The notes under the pieces: model-generated | Told to the model about the DNA's origin: nothing | What the model saw: the letters and a program-made list of their open reading frames with translations, nothing else | The model's database searches: none | Part shown: in pieces, positions 16,426 to 24,214 of the stretch | Layout: every line of letters starts with the position of its first letter | How positions within the stretch are numbered: position 1 is the first letter of the stretch | Translations under genes and position numbers: made by a program | Assembly (NCBI GenBank): GCA_035384565.1 | Contig: DAOOIT010000001.1 | Location: 124,001 to 188,000, forward strand | Source of the DNA: Planctomycetota bacterium | GTDB lineage: Bacteria; Planctomycetota; PUPC01; DSUN01 | Length of the DNA: 64,000 bases | Direction of reading: 5' to 3'

Positions 16426-17952
16426 TCACTTGCTCGCCTCCCCCTTGCCCTTAGCGGGAGCGCGCAGCTTCAGCCAGTCGTGCATCTTCTGGAGGTTGCG
16501 CGTCAGCTCCCACCAGCCGTTCTTGAACGCCGCGTAGTCGGGGCCGGACATCGCGGAGGCGTAGCGCACTGAGTTCGCGTAGAAGAGCCACTGAGCCACC
16601 CAGGCCTGCTCGATGGCCTCGTCGAAGGGGTTCGCCTTGTCGGCCAAGCCGGCGTCCCACGCGCGCACGAGCAGCGTCGTGGCGGCGGCCACCATCTTGT
16701 CGGCCTCGGCGATGCTTGCGTCCATCTTGGCGAAGTGCGCGTTGGCCCAACTGCTCCCGTGGCAGCTCTGGCAGATGGCCTTCATCCCCGCCTGGCGGCG
16801 CTTCGCCTCGGCCTCGTCAATCAGGAACTCCGCGGCCGGCTTGCCGCCGAACGTGGTGGGCAGCGGCAGGCCGTCGGCGTTCCTGATCGTGTGTGTGGCG
16901 CCCTCCCTGGGCTGCGGATGCGAGTAGATGAGGCCGAAGAGGCGCACCCAGAGCCGAGCGCCGAAGTCGTGGCTCCGCTTCGCCACCACCGCCCCGTCGG
17001 GCGTGGCGAGCAGGCTGTTGTGGCAGGCGGCGCAGGTGGGGGCCTCGAAGTCGCGCCCCACGGCCCACGGCACCCGGTCCCACGCCTCCTTCGCCTTCAG
17101 CGCGTCGTGGAGGTTGCCGTGCTTGCTCTCCTTGTAGACGTTGTAGGCCGGCACGTCGGGCTCGAGGTGGCACTGGCCGCACGTTTCGGGCTTGCGGGCC
17201 ACCTCGATGGAGAACGTGTGCCGCGGATGGCACGCGGCGCACGAGCCCTGCGAGCCGTCGGGGTTCACGCGCCCCACGCCCTGGTTCGCCCAGCCGGTGA
17301 GCACGGGCACCTGGATGTCGCCCGCATCCGTCTTCACCGTCCGCATGCCCTCCACGCCCACCACGGTGCCGTGGCAGGCGTAGCACGTCTCGGCCTTCGT
17401 GGTCTCGCTGCCCTTCGCGCCCGTGATGGCGCCGCCCTCGGCCACCGTCTTCAGCCCCGTCACCGTGTCCACCAGCGCGTGGTAGACGGGGTTCTTCTGG
17501 AGATTGCCCAGCGCGTGCGCCTTCTTGCTCCTCGCATACTCGTCGGCCTCGGTGGGGTGACACGTCTTGCAGTCGTTCGGCGTCACGACCATGTTGATCC
17601 GCGTCTCGAAGTGATCGAAGCTGTCCTTGTGCGCGGCCGTGTTCAGGCTGTGGCACTCGTAGCAGCCCACGGCCACCGCCTGGAGCGCCTCGGGCACGGC
17701 CTGGGCCGAGATGCGGCGCTCGAGTTCGGGCGCCGCCATGCCCATTGCGGGCGACGCCTGGGCGTGGCGGCTGCGGCGCCACGACTCGACGATGCCGGGC
17801 TGCACGGCCTCGTGGCAGTCAATGCAGGCCTGAGTCTGCTTGCTCACGCGGAGCGGCTTGGGCGCCGCCGCGGCCCCCTCGCCGCCCCAGGCGGCACACG
17901 CACACGCCCCCAACAACAGGCCAGCCGCAGAACGAAGCACGGCGTCTCGCAT
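16426..17952 (-). CDS. Octaheme cytochrome c, hydroxylamine-oxidoreductase (HAO)-like
   Basis: 508 residues with a signal peptide (to about 23) and exactly eight CxxCH heme sites (Cys43, 97, 128, 190, 238, 258, 307, 394), the number and spread expected of the HAO/epsilon-HAO group. Distal His residues are plentiful. The C-terminal phrase 'GPDYAAFKNGWWEL' (Tyr473) lies where HAO carries the Tyr that cross-links to heme P460; whether it is equivalent needs alignment. Members with the Tyr oxidise hydroxylamine or hydrazine; those without reduce nitrite or hydroxylamine. Periplasmic. Start ATG at 17952 with a GAGGAG ribosome site. It stands alone with its own promoter, so its redox partner is not in the window. 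Confidence 0.85.
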   Translation of the reverse strand: MRDAVLRSAAGLLLGACACAAWGGEGAAAAPKPLRVSKQTQACIDCHEAVQPGIVESWRRSRHAQASPAMGMAAPELERRISAQAVPEALQAVAVGCYECHSLNTAAHKDSFDHFETRINMVVTPNDCKTCHPTEADEYARSKKAHALGNLQKNPVYHALVDTVTGLKTVAEGGAITGAKGSETTKAETCYACHGTVVGVEGMRTVKTDAGDIQVPVLTGWANQGVGRVNPDGSQGSCAACHPRHTFSIEVARKPETCGQCHLEPDVPAYNVYKESKHGNLHDALKAKEAWDRVPWAVGRDFEAPTCAACHNSLLATPDGAVVAKRSHDFGARLWVRLFGLIYSHPQPREGATHTIRNADGLPLPTTFGGKPAAEFLIDEAEAKRRQAGMKAICQSCHGSSWANAHFAKMDASIAEADKMVAAATTLLVRAWDAGLADKANPFDEAIEQAWVAQWLFYANSVRYASAMSGPDYAAFKNGWWELTRNLQKMHDWLKLRAPAKGKGEASK

Positions 17953-17997
17953 GGCTCGCTCCTCGGGGTTGGTGCCCGGACTCCTGGCGATGCTCTT

Positions 17998-18025
17998 ATC
18001 TTACGCCAGGCGCGCGCACAGTCAA
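17998..18025 (-). promoter_or_regulatory. Promoter of the octaheme cytochrome gene
   Basis: On the minus strand: TTGACT (18025-18020), a 16-base spacer and TAAGAT (18003-17998), about 46 bases before the ATG at 17952. Confidence 0.6.
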
Positions 18026-18078
18026 TACGTTCCCACGGCGTGTGACACGGGAGTCTGGAAAACCAGACATCCTGCCCT

Positions 18079-18122
18079 CATACTTGCTCACCTCGCCCCT
18101 CCCCGCCAGGTGAGCAAGTATG
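18079..18122. repeat. Hairpin 1 of a doublet (CATACTTGCTCACCT family)
   Basis: CATACTTGCTCACCT (18079-18093) pairs perfectly over 15 bases with 18108-18122; the loop is 14 bases. It lies in the 421-base gap 17953-18373, which otherwise holds only the cytochrome promoter and the second hairpin. Confidence 0.85.
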
Positions 18123-18160
18123 GCGCTTTGGCGATCCGGCGGTTTCTACGGCCATTCCCG

Positions 18161-18205
18161 CCATACTTGCTCAATTTCCTCCCCCCCAGAGTTGAGCAAG
18201 TATGG
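18161..18205. repeat. Hairpin 2 of the doublet
   Basis: CCATACTTGCTCAA (18161-18174) pairs perfectly over 14 bases with 18192-18205; the loop is 17 bases. The outer stem matches hairpin 1, while the loops differ, which suggests selection on the stem or recent duplication. Confidence 0.85.
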
Positions 18206-18373
18206 GGCCGAAGCGGACCGGGGTCTCCAGTCGCCTCCCCCCGCAGAAAAGCGTGATCTGAACGGGGTTCGCAGTTCGCCAGCGAGAAAATCCTTGCTTC
18301 ATTGACCGATATAGTGTACATTACCGAAAAGGGCCGGCTTCGACCGCAACGGGCCGGGTCAGGAGGTCGCCCC

Positions 18374-19465
18374 GTGAGCGACGTCGAGGCCAACGCGCTG
18401 CGCCTCAACCAGATGATCAGCGGAGCCTGGATCACCCAGGGCATCTACGTGGCGGCCGAACTCGGCCTGGCCGACCTCCTCGCGGGGGGGCCGCGCACGG
18501 CCGCCGAGCTGGCCCGCCAGGCCGGCGCGCACGAGGGCGCCCTCTACCGCCTCCTGCGCGCGCTGGCCAGCGTAGGCATCTTCGCCGAGGACGACCAGCG
18601 CCGCTTCACCCTCACGCCCCTCGCCCAGCGCCTGCGCAGCGACGCCCCCGCCTCCCAGCGCTGGTTCGCCATCATGATGGGCGCCGAGTTCTACCAGTCC
18701 TGGGGCCACCTCGCCGCCGCCGTGCGATCGGGCCGCGAGGTCTGCCGCCAGACGTTCGGCATGCCCTTCTTCGAGTACACCACCAGACACCCCGACCGCG
18801 GGCGCATCTACGACGCCGCGATGAACGGCATCCACGACGCCGAGACCGTCCCCGTGCTCGATGCCTACGACTTCTCGGCGTTCCGCACCGTGGTGGACGT
18901 GGGGGGCGGCAACGGCCTCGCCCTGGCCGGCATGCTCCGGCGGCATCCGGGCCTCGAAGGCATCGTGTTCGACCTGCCCGCTGTGGCCGAGGGCGCCCGG
19001 GCCACGCTCGACCGCCTGGGCCTCGCCGGCCGCGGCCGCGCCATCGGCGGCGACTTCTTCACGGCGGTCCCGGCCGGCGCCGACGCCTACGTGCTGCGGC
19101 ACATCCTGCACGACTGGGACGACGAGCAGGCCGCGGCCATCCTGCGCAACTGCCGCGATGCCATGGCCCCGGGCGGCAGAATCCTCGTCATCGAGAGCGT
19201 CATCCCCCCGGGCAACGCCCCGTGTTTCGGCAAGTGGATTGACCTCATGATGCTCATCGTCGGCGGCCGCGAGCGCACCGAGGGCCAGTTCCGCCGGCTC
19301 TTCGCCGCCGCGGGGCTGGACCTCCGCCGCATCGTGCCCACCGCGCACGAGGTGTCCGTCATCGAGGCGGTTCAGCCCTCCCGTCCCTCGGCCGAGCGCG
19401 GCGGGGCCAGCCCGGCCGCGGCCTCCCTCGAGCCTGTGAGCTATGGACGCCAGGAAGCAGAATGA
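18374..19465 (+). CDS. SAM-dependent O-methyltransferase (plant-type OMT2 family)
   Basis: 363 residues from the GTG at 18374, chosen because AGGAGGT (18361-18367) is 6 bases upstream and the product then starts at the usual dimerisation helix. Layout: winged-helix dimerisation domain ('ELGLADLLAGGPRTAAELA', 'ALYRLLRALASVGIF'), then a Rossmann SAM domain with VDVGGGNG (174-181) and the acidic 'IVFDLP'. The catalytic-base region LRHILHDWDDE carries His246, the usual catalytic position. Such enzymes methylate hydroxyls on aromatic or polyketide-like metabolites, for example in pigment or antibiotic pathways; the substrate is unknown. No biosynthetic neighbours are present. The stop overlaps the following kinase frame by 23 bases. 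Confidence 0.85.
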   Translation: MSDVEANALRLNQMISGAWITQGIYVAAELGLADLLAGGPRTAAELARQAGAHEGALYRLLRALASVGIFAEDDQRRFTLTPLAQRLRSDAPASQRWFAIMMGAEFYQSWGHLAAAVRSGREVCRQTFGMPFFEYTTRHPDRGRIYDAAMNGIHDAETVPVLDAYDFSAFRTVVDVGGGNGLALAGMLRRHPGLEGIVFDLPAVAEGARATLDRLGLAGRGRAIGGDFFTAVPAGADAYVLRHILHDWDDEQAAAILRNCRDAMAPGGRILVIESVIPPGNAPCFGKWIDLMMLIVGGRERTEGQFRRLFAAAGLDLRRIVPTAHEVSVIEAVQPSRPSAERGGASPAAASLEPVSYGRQEAE

Positions 19466-21002
19466 CCCATGCGGCGGCGTGCTGGCCCTGCCGAGCACGG
19501 TGCGGCTCGACGCCCCGGGCGCCACGGCCCCCGCGACGCGCTCGCGCGCCCTCTCGGCCGCCGAGGAGGCCGCCGAGAACAACTCCCACGCCGAGCGCGA
19601 ACGCCGCGTGATCCTTCACGCCATGCGGGTGAGCCTGTGGGTATGGCCGGCTTTCGCCCTGCTCGACGTCTACATGTGCCTCGTACTCTACCCGGGCGCG
19701 CCGCTCCTCCTGTTCGCCGCCTACAGGGCCGCCATCGAGGCCGTCCTCTACGCCGTCTACCGCATCGTGCGGCGGCGAAGCGCCCCGCTCCGGGTGCTTC
19801 GGGCGCTGGAGCGCGGGGCCTTCTTCCTCGCCGCCTTCGTCATCGCGCTCATGGCCATCCACCTCGGCGGGCTGCGCAGCGCCTACATGCACGGCATCTC
19901 GCTGGTGTGCCTCGTGCACGCCGCGGTCATGCCGCACCCCTGGCGCCAGTCGCTCGTGAGCTTCCTGCCCATCGGCCTCATCTTCCCCGTGGTCATGGGC
20001 GTCGCCGCCGCCGTGTCGCCCAGCGAGCGCGCCGAGTGGTACAGCCTGGAGTCCCTGGCCATCTTCGCCAGCCACTACGTCTTCGTGGCCGCCTCGGCCG
20101 TGGTCGGCCTGGCCAGCGGGCACGCCGTGTGGACGGCCCAGCAGCAGCTCTACCGCGCCCGCAAGCTGGGCCGCTACCGCCTCCAGGCGCCCATCGGCGC
20201 CGGAGGTATGGGCGAGGTGTGGCTGGCGTGGGACGGCGTGCTGCGCCGCAACGTGGCCCTCAAGTTCCTGCGCGTCGGCGGCCCGCTCACGCGCGAGCTC
20301 GTCCGGCGCTTCGAGCGCGAGGCCCGCGCGGCCAGCCAGTTGCGCGGGCCGCACACCGCGCGCATCTTCGACTTCGGCGCCAGCGACGACGGCATTTGCT
20401 ACATCGTGATGGAATACCTGGCGGGCGCCGACCTCCACGCCCTCGTCTAGCGCCACGGGCCGCTCGACCCCGCGCGCGCCGTCGCCCTCGCCATCCAGGC
20501 CTGCCTCGCGCTCGAGGAGGCGCACGACGCCGGCATCGTCCACCGCGACATCAAGCCTCAGAACCTCTTCGTCACCCCGGCCCGCGACGGCCAGGAACTC
20601 GTCAAGCTCCTCGACTTCGGCCTGGCCCGGTTCCACACCGTCGAGGCGAGCGTGCAGCTCACCCACGCCGGGCTGCTGCTGGGCACGCCCGCCTACATGG
20701 CCCCCGAGCTCTGGCAGGGCGGCGCGGCCGACCCGCGCTCCGACCTCTATGCCCTGGGCGCCACCCTCTACTTCCTGCTCGCCGGCGCGCCCCCCTTCGA
20801 GGGCACCGCGGCCGGCGACTTCCTGCGGGCCCACGTCGCGCGCCGGCCCGAGCCGCCGTCGGCCCGGCGCGGCAGCGCCCTGCCCGAGGGCCTCGACTCG
20901 ATCGTCCTGCGGTGCCTGGAGAAGGCCCCCGCCGCGCGATTCCAGGCGGCCCGGGACCTCCGGGCCGCGCTGTCCGCCGTGGGGGCCTCTGCCCGCACCT
21001 GA
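19443..21002 (+). pseudogene. Membrane Ser/Thr protein kinase interrupted by one amber codon
   Basis: One frame runs from the ATG at 19443 to 21002 (520 codons) except for a TAG at 20448-20450 (codon 336). The N-terminal part has about five hydrophobic helices (60-220). The kinase domain follows: glycine loop GAGGMGEVWLA, VALK (K274), the hinge 'YIVMEYLAGADLHALV', then the TAG, then 'RHGPLDPARAV', the catalytic loop HRDIKPQN (D369), DFGLA (D391) and the APE motif. Relatives usually have Glu at the stop site ('DLHALVERHG'), so a single GAG-to-TAG change explains it. The truncated product would lack all catalytic residues. A sequencing error or readthrough is possible; TAG ends other genes here (for example 4463-4465), so a changed genetic code is unlikely. 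Confidence 0.8.
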
Positions 21003-21013
21003 CGCGCAGGACA

Positions 21014-21036
21014 CGGGCTGAAGCCCGCACTACGGA
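21014..21036. repeat. Single-arm copy of the GCACTACGAA repeat family
   Basis: CGGGCTGAAGCCCGCACTAC then GGA, between the kinase stop and the next gene's stop (convergent genes). The inner GGGCT-GA-AGCCC is itself a small hairpin. Confidence 0.6.
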
Positions 21037-21057
21037 CTCCCCCCCTCGGCCGACGTG

Positions 21058-24000
21058 CTACGGCGAGATGAAGTCGGAGATCACGCGCACGAACGGCGCC
21101 ACGGTGGACTGGCTGTACCCCAGGATGAAGTCGTACGAGCCGTCCCTCTTCTTCAAGTCGGGCATGAAGCACCGGACCACGCGGTCGAGGTCCCGCCAGC
21201 CGTCCTTCCCCTCGAAGGCGATCGCCAGGTGCGGGTGAACGCTCAGGCGGCCCTGGGCGTCCACCGCGATCCGGCTGAACTGGATGGCCGTGGCCTCGGG
21301 CGCGAGCGGCGCCGTGAGGACGAAGAGCTGGCCGTCGGGCGACGCGAAGAGGAACTCGCTCGGCCGGTGGAACTCCATCGGCTGGACCGGCGCCCCGGAG
21401 GGCGCCGTCAGCACGAGCCCGTCGGTGAACTGCTTGTGCGCAATGCCCCAGGAGTAGAGCACGCCATCCTGCGTCAGAATGACCAGGAAGCGGTTGCAGG
21501 GGGAGAGGGCGATGTGGCTCTCGACGGGTCGGCCATCCTGCCCGGGCGGCAGCGAGAAACCGTAGAGATCGCGCAAGCCCCCCTTCTCGGCCACCTCGTA
21601 GCAGAAGACCTTCGCGTCCAGATTGCTCGGGGCGAGGGCCTTGTCCTCCTCGGCGAGTTCGTTGATGAACTGCCGTCGCACCGAGCCGCTGGCGCCGAAG
21701 ACCTCCTGACGCCGGCTGCCGTCGCGCGCGTTCCAGACCAGCCGGCTCCGCAGTGTGTTGAGCGCGAAGCACCGGCTCAGGTAGGCGGCCGTCTGCGCGG
21801 GCACCGGGCCGCCGCCCGAGAGCTGCCGCGGGTCGAAGAGGCAAAGCCCCGTGGACAGCGCCGTGCCGCCGCGCCCCCCGATGCCGTAGCCGGTGTCTAT
21901 CAGGCGCCCGCCGAAGACGGGGAGGAGGCCGTCCACCTTCTTCAGGCCGGCGCGCGCATAGCCGTCCGTCGCCTCCGGAGCCAGACGCCGCCCGTAGACG
22001 TCCGCGGCAATCGCCGTCAGGGCCTTGCCGCCCCGGGCGTACTGCACGCGCGACATGCCCGTGTAGCCGTTCACGTAGAGCCAGAGCTCGTCCCCGTGCC
22101 GCACCCAGCGGGAGCAGTAGGGGCCCAGCCCCACCGAGGTGGGGGCGGTGGCGGGCAGGTAGCGCTTGCGCACGATCCCCTTCTCGTGAAGGGCCGAGAA
22201 GTCAAGCACGGACAAGGGGTAGCCGGTGTACTCGCACACGGCCACGGCCGTGTCGGCCTCGCCGGGAACCGCCGAGACCAGGAAGGCGGGCCCCAGGCTC
22301 GGCCCGCCGCTCAGCGACGCCGCGAACGCGCCGCGGACCTGCGGCGCCTTCTTGAGCTTCTCCACCAGGTCGTACTGGATCGTCAGCGTCCCCTGCGGCG
22401 CCCCGTCGTAGGTCTGGAACGCGCCCTTGCGGATGGAGGCGTGGGCCTTCGCCATCATCTCCGCCGGCCCGTCGAGCAGGAGCAGGCGCACCGAGCCGCG
22501 GGGCAGGGTGATCTCGCCGTTCGCCACCTTGAGCAGGCTGCGCCCGCCCCCCGACAGGGGATTCCACACCCGCCCCTTGGGGATGCCGTTGACCAGCACC
22601 ATCCGGGTCGGCGGCAACGGAGTGCCGTCCGCCGCCACGGGGTCGCCGATCGCACGCACCTCGCCGAAGAAGGTCGTGTTCCCCTTCTCGTCCACGTCGA
22701 GCCGCCACGGGCCGCCCTCGAAGGTCGGCCCCGCCGAGATGAGGAAGCACCCGGTCTGTGTGGCCACGCACGCCCCCAGCTTTCGGAGAGCCGTGTCGGG
22801 CTTGGGCGGCGTCTTGTACAGCGCCGGGCGCGCGCTCTCCCAGCTTCCCGCGTGCAACCGAATGTCCGCCGCGAAGGCCGCCGCGTCGTCCCAACGGTCC
22901 TGCGGGATCGAGAAGACCCCGCCGATCCGCCGCGGGTGAGGGTTGTTCCGCGCGCTGCTCAGGGTGTCGCTGCACAGCGTGAGGAAGACGCGGCCGCGCG
23001 CGCAGGTCACTCGGCACAGCGACTCGTCCAGCAGGCCCACGCCGTCGGGAACCAGCTTCTGGAACTCCAGGGGAACGGGCGGCTGCTCGAATCTCCGGCC
23101 CTTCGGGTCGAACCGCACCACGTAGGCGCCGCCCCCCTCGACCCGCCAGTAGATCCGCCCCCGGTCGTCGGTGTCTATCTCGCCCTTCTGGCCGAGGTCG
23201 CCATCGCCCTCGCCCAGCATGTTCCGGCCGCTCGGCGCGCGCTCCTCGGTCAGGTGCACCTCGAACTGGTCGGCGGCGAGGGTCAGGCGCTCGTCTCCCT
23301 GCCCATCGGCCCAGTGGCGTTGGATAGGCACCTCGACGAGGAACTTCCGCCACCGCGCCACGTGCGGCGGCTGGCCCTCGTAGATCGCCTTCTTGTAGGC
23401 GAGGTAGAGGCTGGCCTTGGACGGGTCGTCGGGCGCGGCCGTCTGCCGCGACACCACGGCGCCGCCTACCAGCGGAAAATCGGTGTCCGACACCACCGGG
23501 AAGGTGATCGCCGCCTTGGCGACCCGCCGGCTGGGCGGCTCGAGGCTCACACGCCGCAACTGCCCCACGTCGGGCAGCACGATTCGCGGCGGCACCGGGC
23601 CGCCTCCCGCGGGCGCCCTGCGCATCGCGGTCCCTGGCTCGATGTAGGCGTACTGCTCTCCTGCGGTGGGCTTCCCCGGTTGCGGTGCGGCCACGTGGCT
23701 CTCGGGCGGGGCCTGGGGAATCGGAGCGATCGCCTGGGCGGCCACCGTCTGCCCCGCCGAGTCCCTCACCGTCACGCTCACCCCGTCGCACCGGCCGAAC
23801 TCGGCCAGGTCCACCACCAGCGCACCCTGCACGGCCTCATCGTCCAGATCGACCAGAAGGTCCCTGTCCTTACCATCCCCGCGCAGGGTGAGCGCGGCCG
23901 TGAGCCCCCGATGGGCCTGCCGGAGCACGTCGAGCCGGCCCAGGCTCACGACCAACTCGTCCCCGGCCCGGAAGGCGGAAATCGGCTCTCCCGCATGCGC

Positions 24001-24093
24001 GGCGGCAGAGGCCAGGAGCGCGAGCAGGGCGACAAGCGCGGCGCCGCTGAGCTGATGTTGCGGCACGGCCGATTGGCGATCGCGATTCTGCAA
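21058..24093 (-). CDS. Large exported protein of unknown function
   Basis: 1011 residues from a TTG at 24093. AAGGAGG lies 8 bases upstream (24108-24102), and a good promoter (24181-24153) would start transcription near 24146, so the GTG near 24165 is excluded. A signal peptide (to about 'SAAAHAGEP') leads into a beta-rich protein without recognised catalytic motifs. Repeating phrases such as 'GRIYWRVEGGGAYVVRFD', 'GRVFLTL', 'DELWLYVNGYTG' and 'DGQLFVLTAPLAP' suggest irregular propeller blades with tryptophan/aspartate turns. I do not recognise the family. It stands alone, convergent with the kinase gene. Probably a periplasmic or surface binding protein. Confidence 0.65.
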   Translation of the reverse strand: MQNRDRQSAVPQHQLSGAALVALLALLASAAAHAGEPISAFRAGDELVVSLGRLDVLRQAHRGLTAALTLRGDGKDRDLLVDLDDEAVQGALVVDLAEFGRCDGVSVTVRDSAGQTVAAQAIAPIPQAPPESHVAAPQPGKPTAGEQYAYIEPGTAMRRAPAGGGPVPPRIVLPDVGQLRRVSLEPPSRRVAKAAITFPVVSDTDFPLVGGAVVSRQTAAPDDPSKASLYLAYKKAIYEGQPPHVARWRKFLVEVPIQRHWADGQGDERLTLAADQFEVHLTEERAPSGRNMLGEGDGDLGQKGEIDTDDRGRIYWRVEGGGAYVVRFDPKGRRFEQPPVPLEFQKLVPDGVGLLDESLCRVTCARGRVFLTLCSDTLSSARNNPHPRRIGGVFSIPQDRWDDAAAFAADIRLHAGSWESARPALYKTPPKPDTALRKLGACVATQTGCFLISAGPTFEGGPWRLDVDEKGNTTFFGEVRAIGDPVAADGTPLPPTRMVLVNGIPKGRVWNPLSGGGRSLLKVANGEITLPRGSVRLLLLDGPAEMMAKAHASIRKGAFQTYDGAPQGTLTIQYDLVEKLKKAPQVRGAFAASLSGGPSLGPAFLVSAVPGEADTAVAVCEYTGYPLSVLDFSALHEKGIVRKRYLPATAPTSVGLGPYCSRWVRHGDELWLYVNGYTGMSRVQYARGGKALTAIAADVYGRRLAPEATDGYARAGLKKVDGLLPVFGGRLIDTGYGIGGRGGTALSTGLCLFDPRQLSGGGPVPAQTAAYLSRCFALNTLRSRLVWNARDGSRRQEVFGASGSVRRQFINELAEEDKALAPSNLDAKVFCYEVAEKGGLRDLYGFSLPPGQDGRPVESHIALSPCNRFLVILTQDGVLYSWGIAHKQFTDGLVLTAPSGAPVQPMEFHRPSEFLFASPDGQLFVLTAPLAPEATAIQFSRIAVDAQGRLSVHPHLAIAFEGKDGWRDLDRVVRCFMPDLKKRDGSYDFILGYSQSTVAPFVRVISDFISP

Positions 24094-24152
24094 GTCCGCG
24101 GCCTCCTTCACGATAGGGCTGCCGAGAACGGTACCTCGCCCTCTGAGCCCGC

Positions 24153-24181
24153 ATGTTACCCGCACCGGGCAGGGGAATCAA
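24153..24181 (-). promoter_or_regulatory. Promoter of the large exported protein
   Basis: On the minus strand: TTGATT (24181-24176), a 17-base spacer and TAACAT (24158-24153). It decides for the TTG start at 24093. Confidence 0.6.
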
Positions 24182-24214
24182 GTGTCCAGCATGCGGGGGT
24201 CTGGCCCGACCGGA

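Noticed and set aside
18076..18205. CRISPR array (repeated CATACTTGCTCA units)
   Set aside because: Units are inverted pairs forming hairpins, only two are present with unequal spacing, and there are no cas genes.
18294..18322. Promoter before the O-methyltransferase gene (TTGCTT/TTGACC with TATAGT or TACATT)
   Set aside because: Spacers are only 2-17 bases and no combination has a proper 16-18 spacing with both boxes good.
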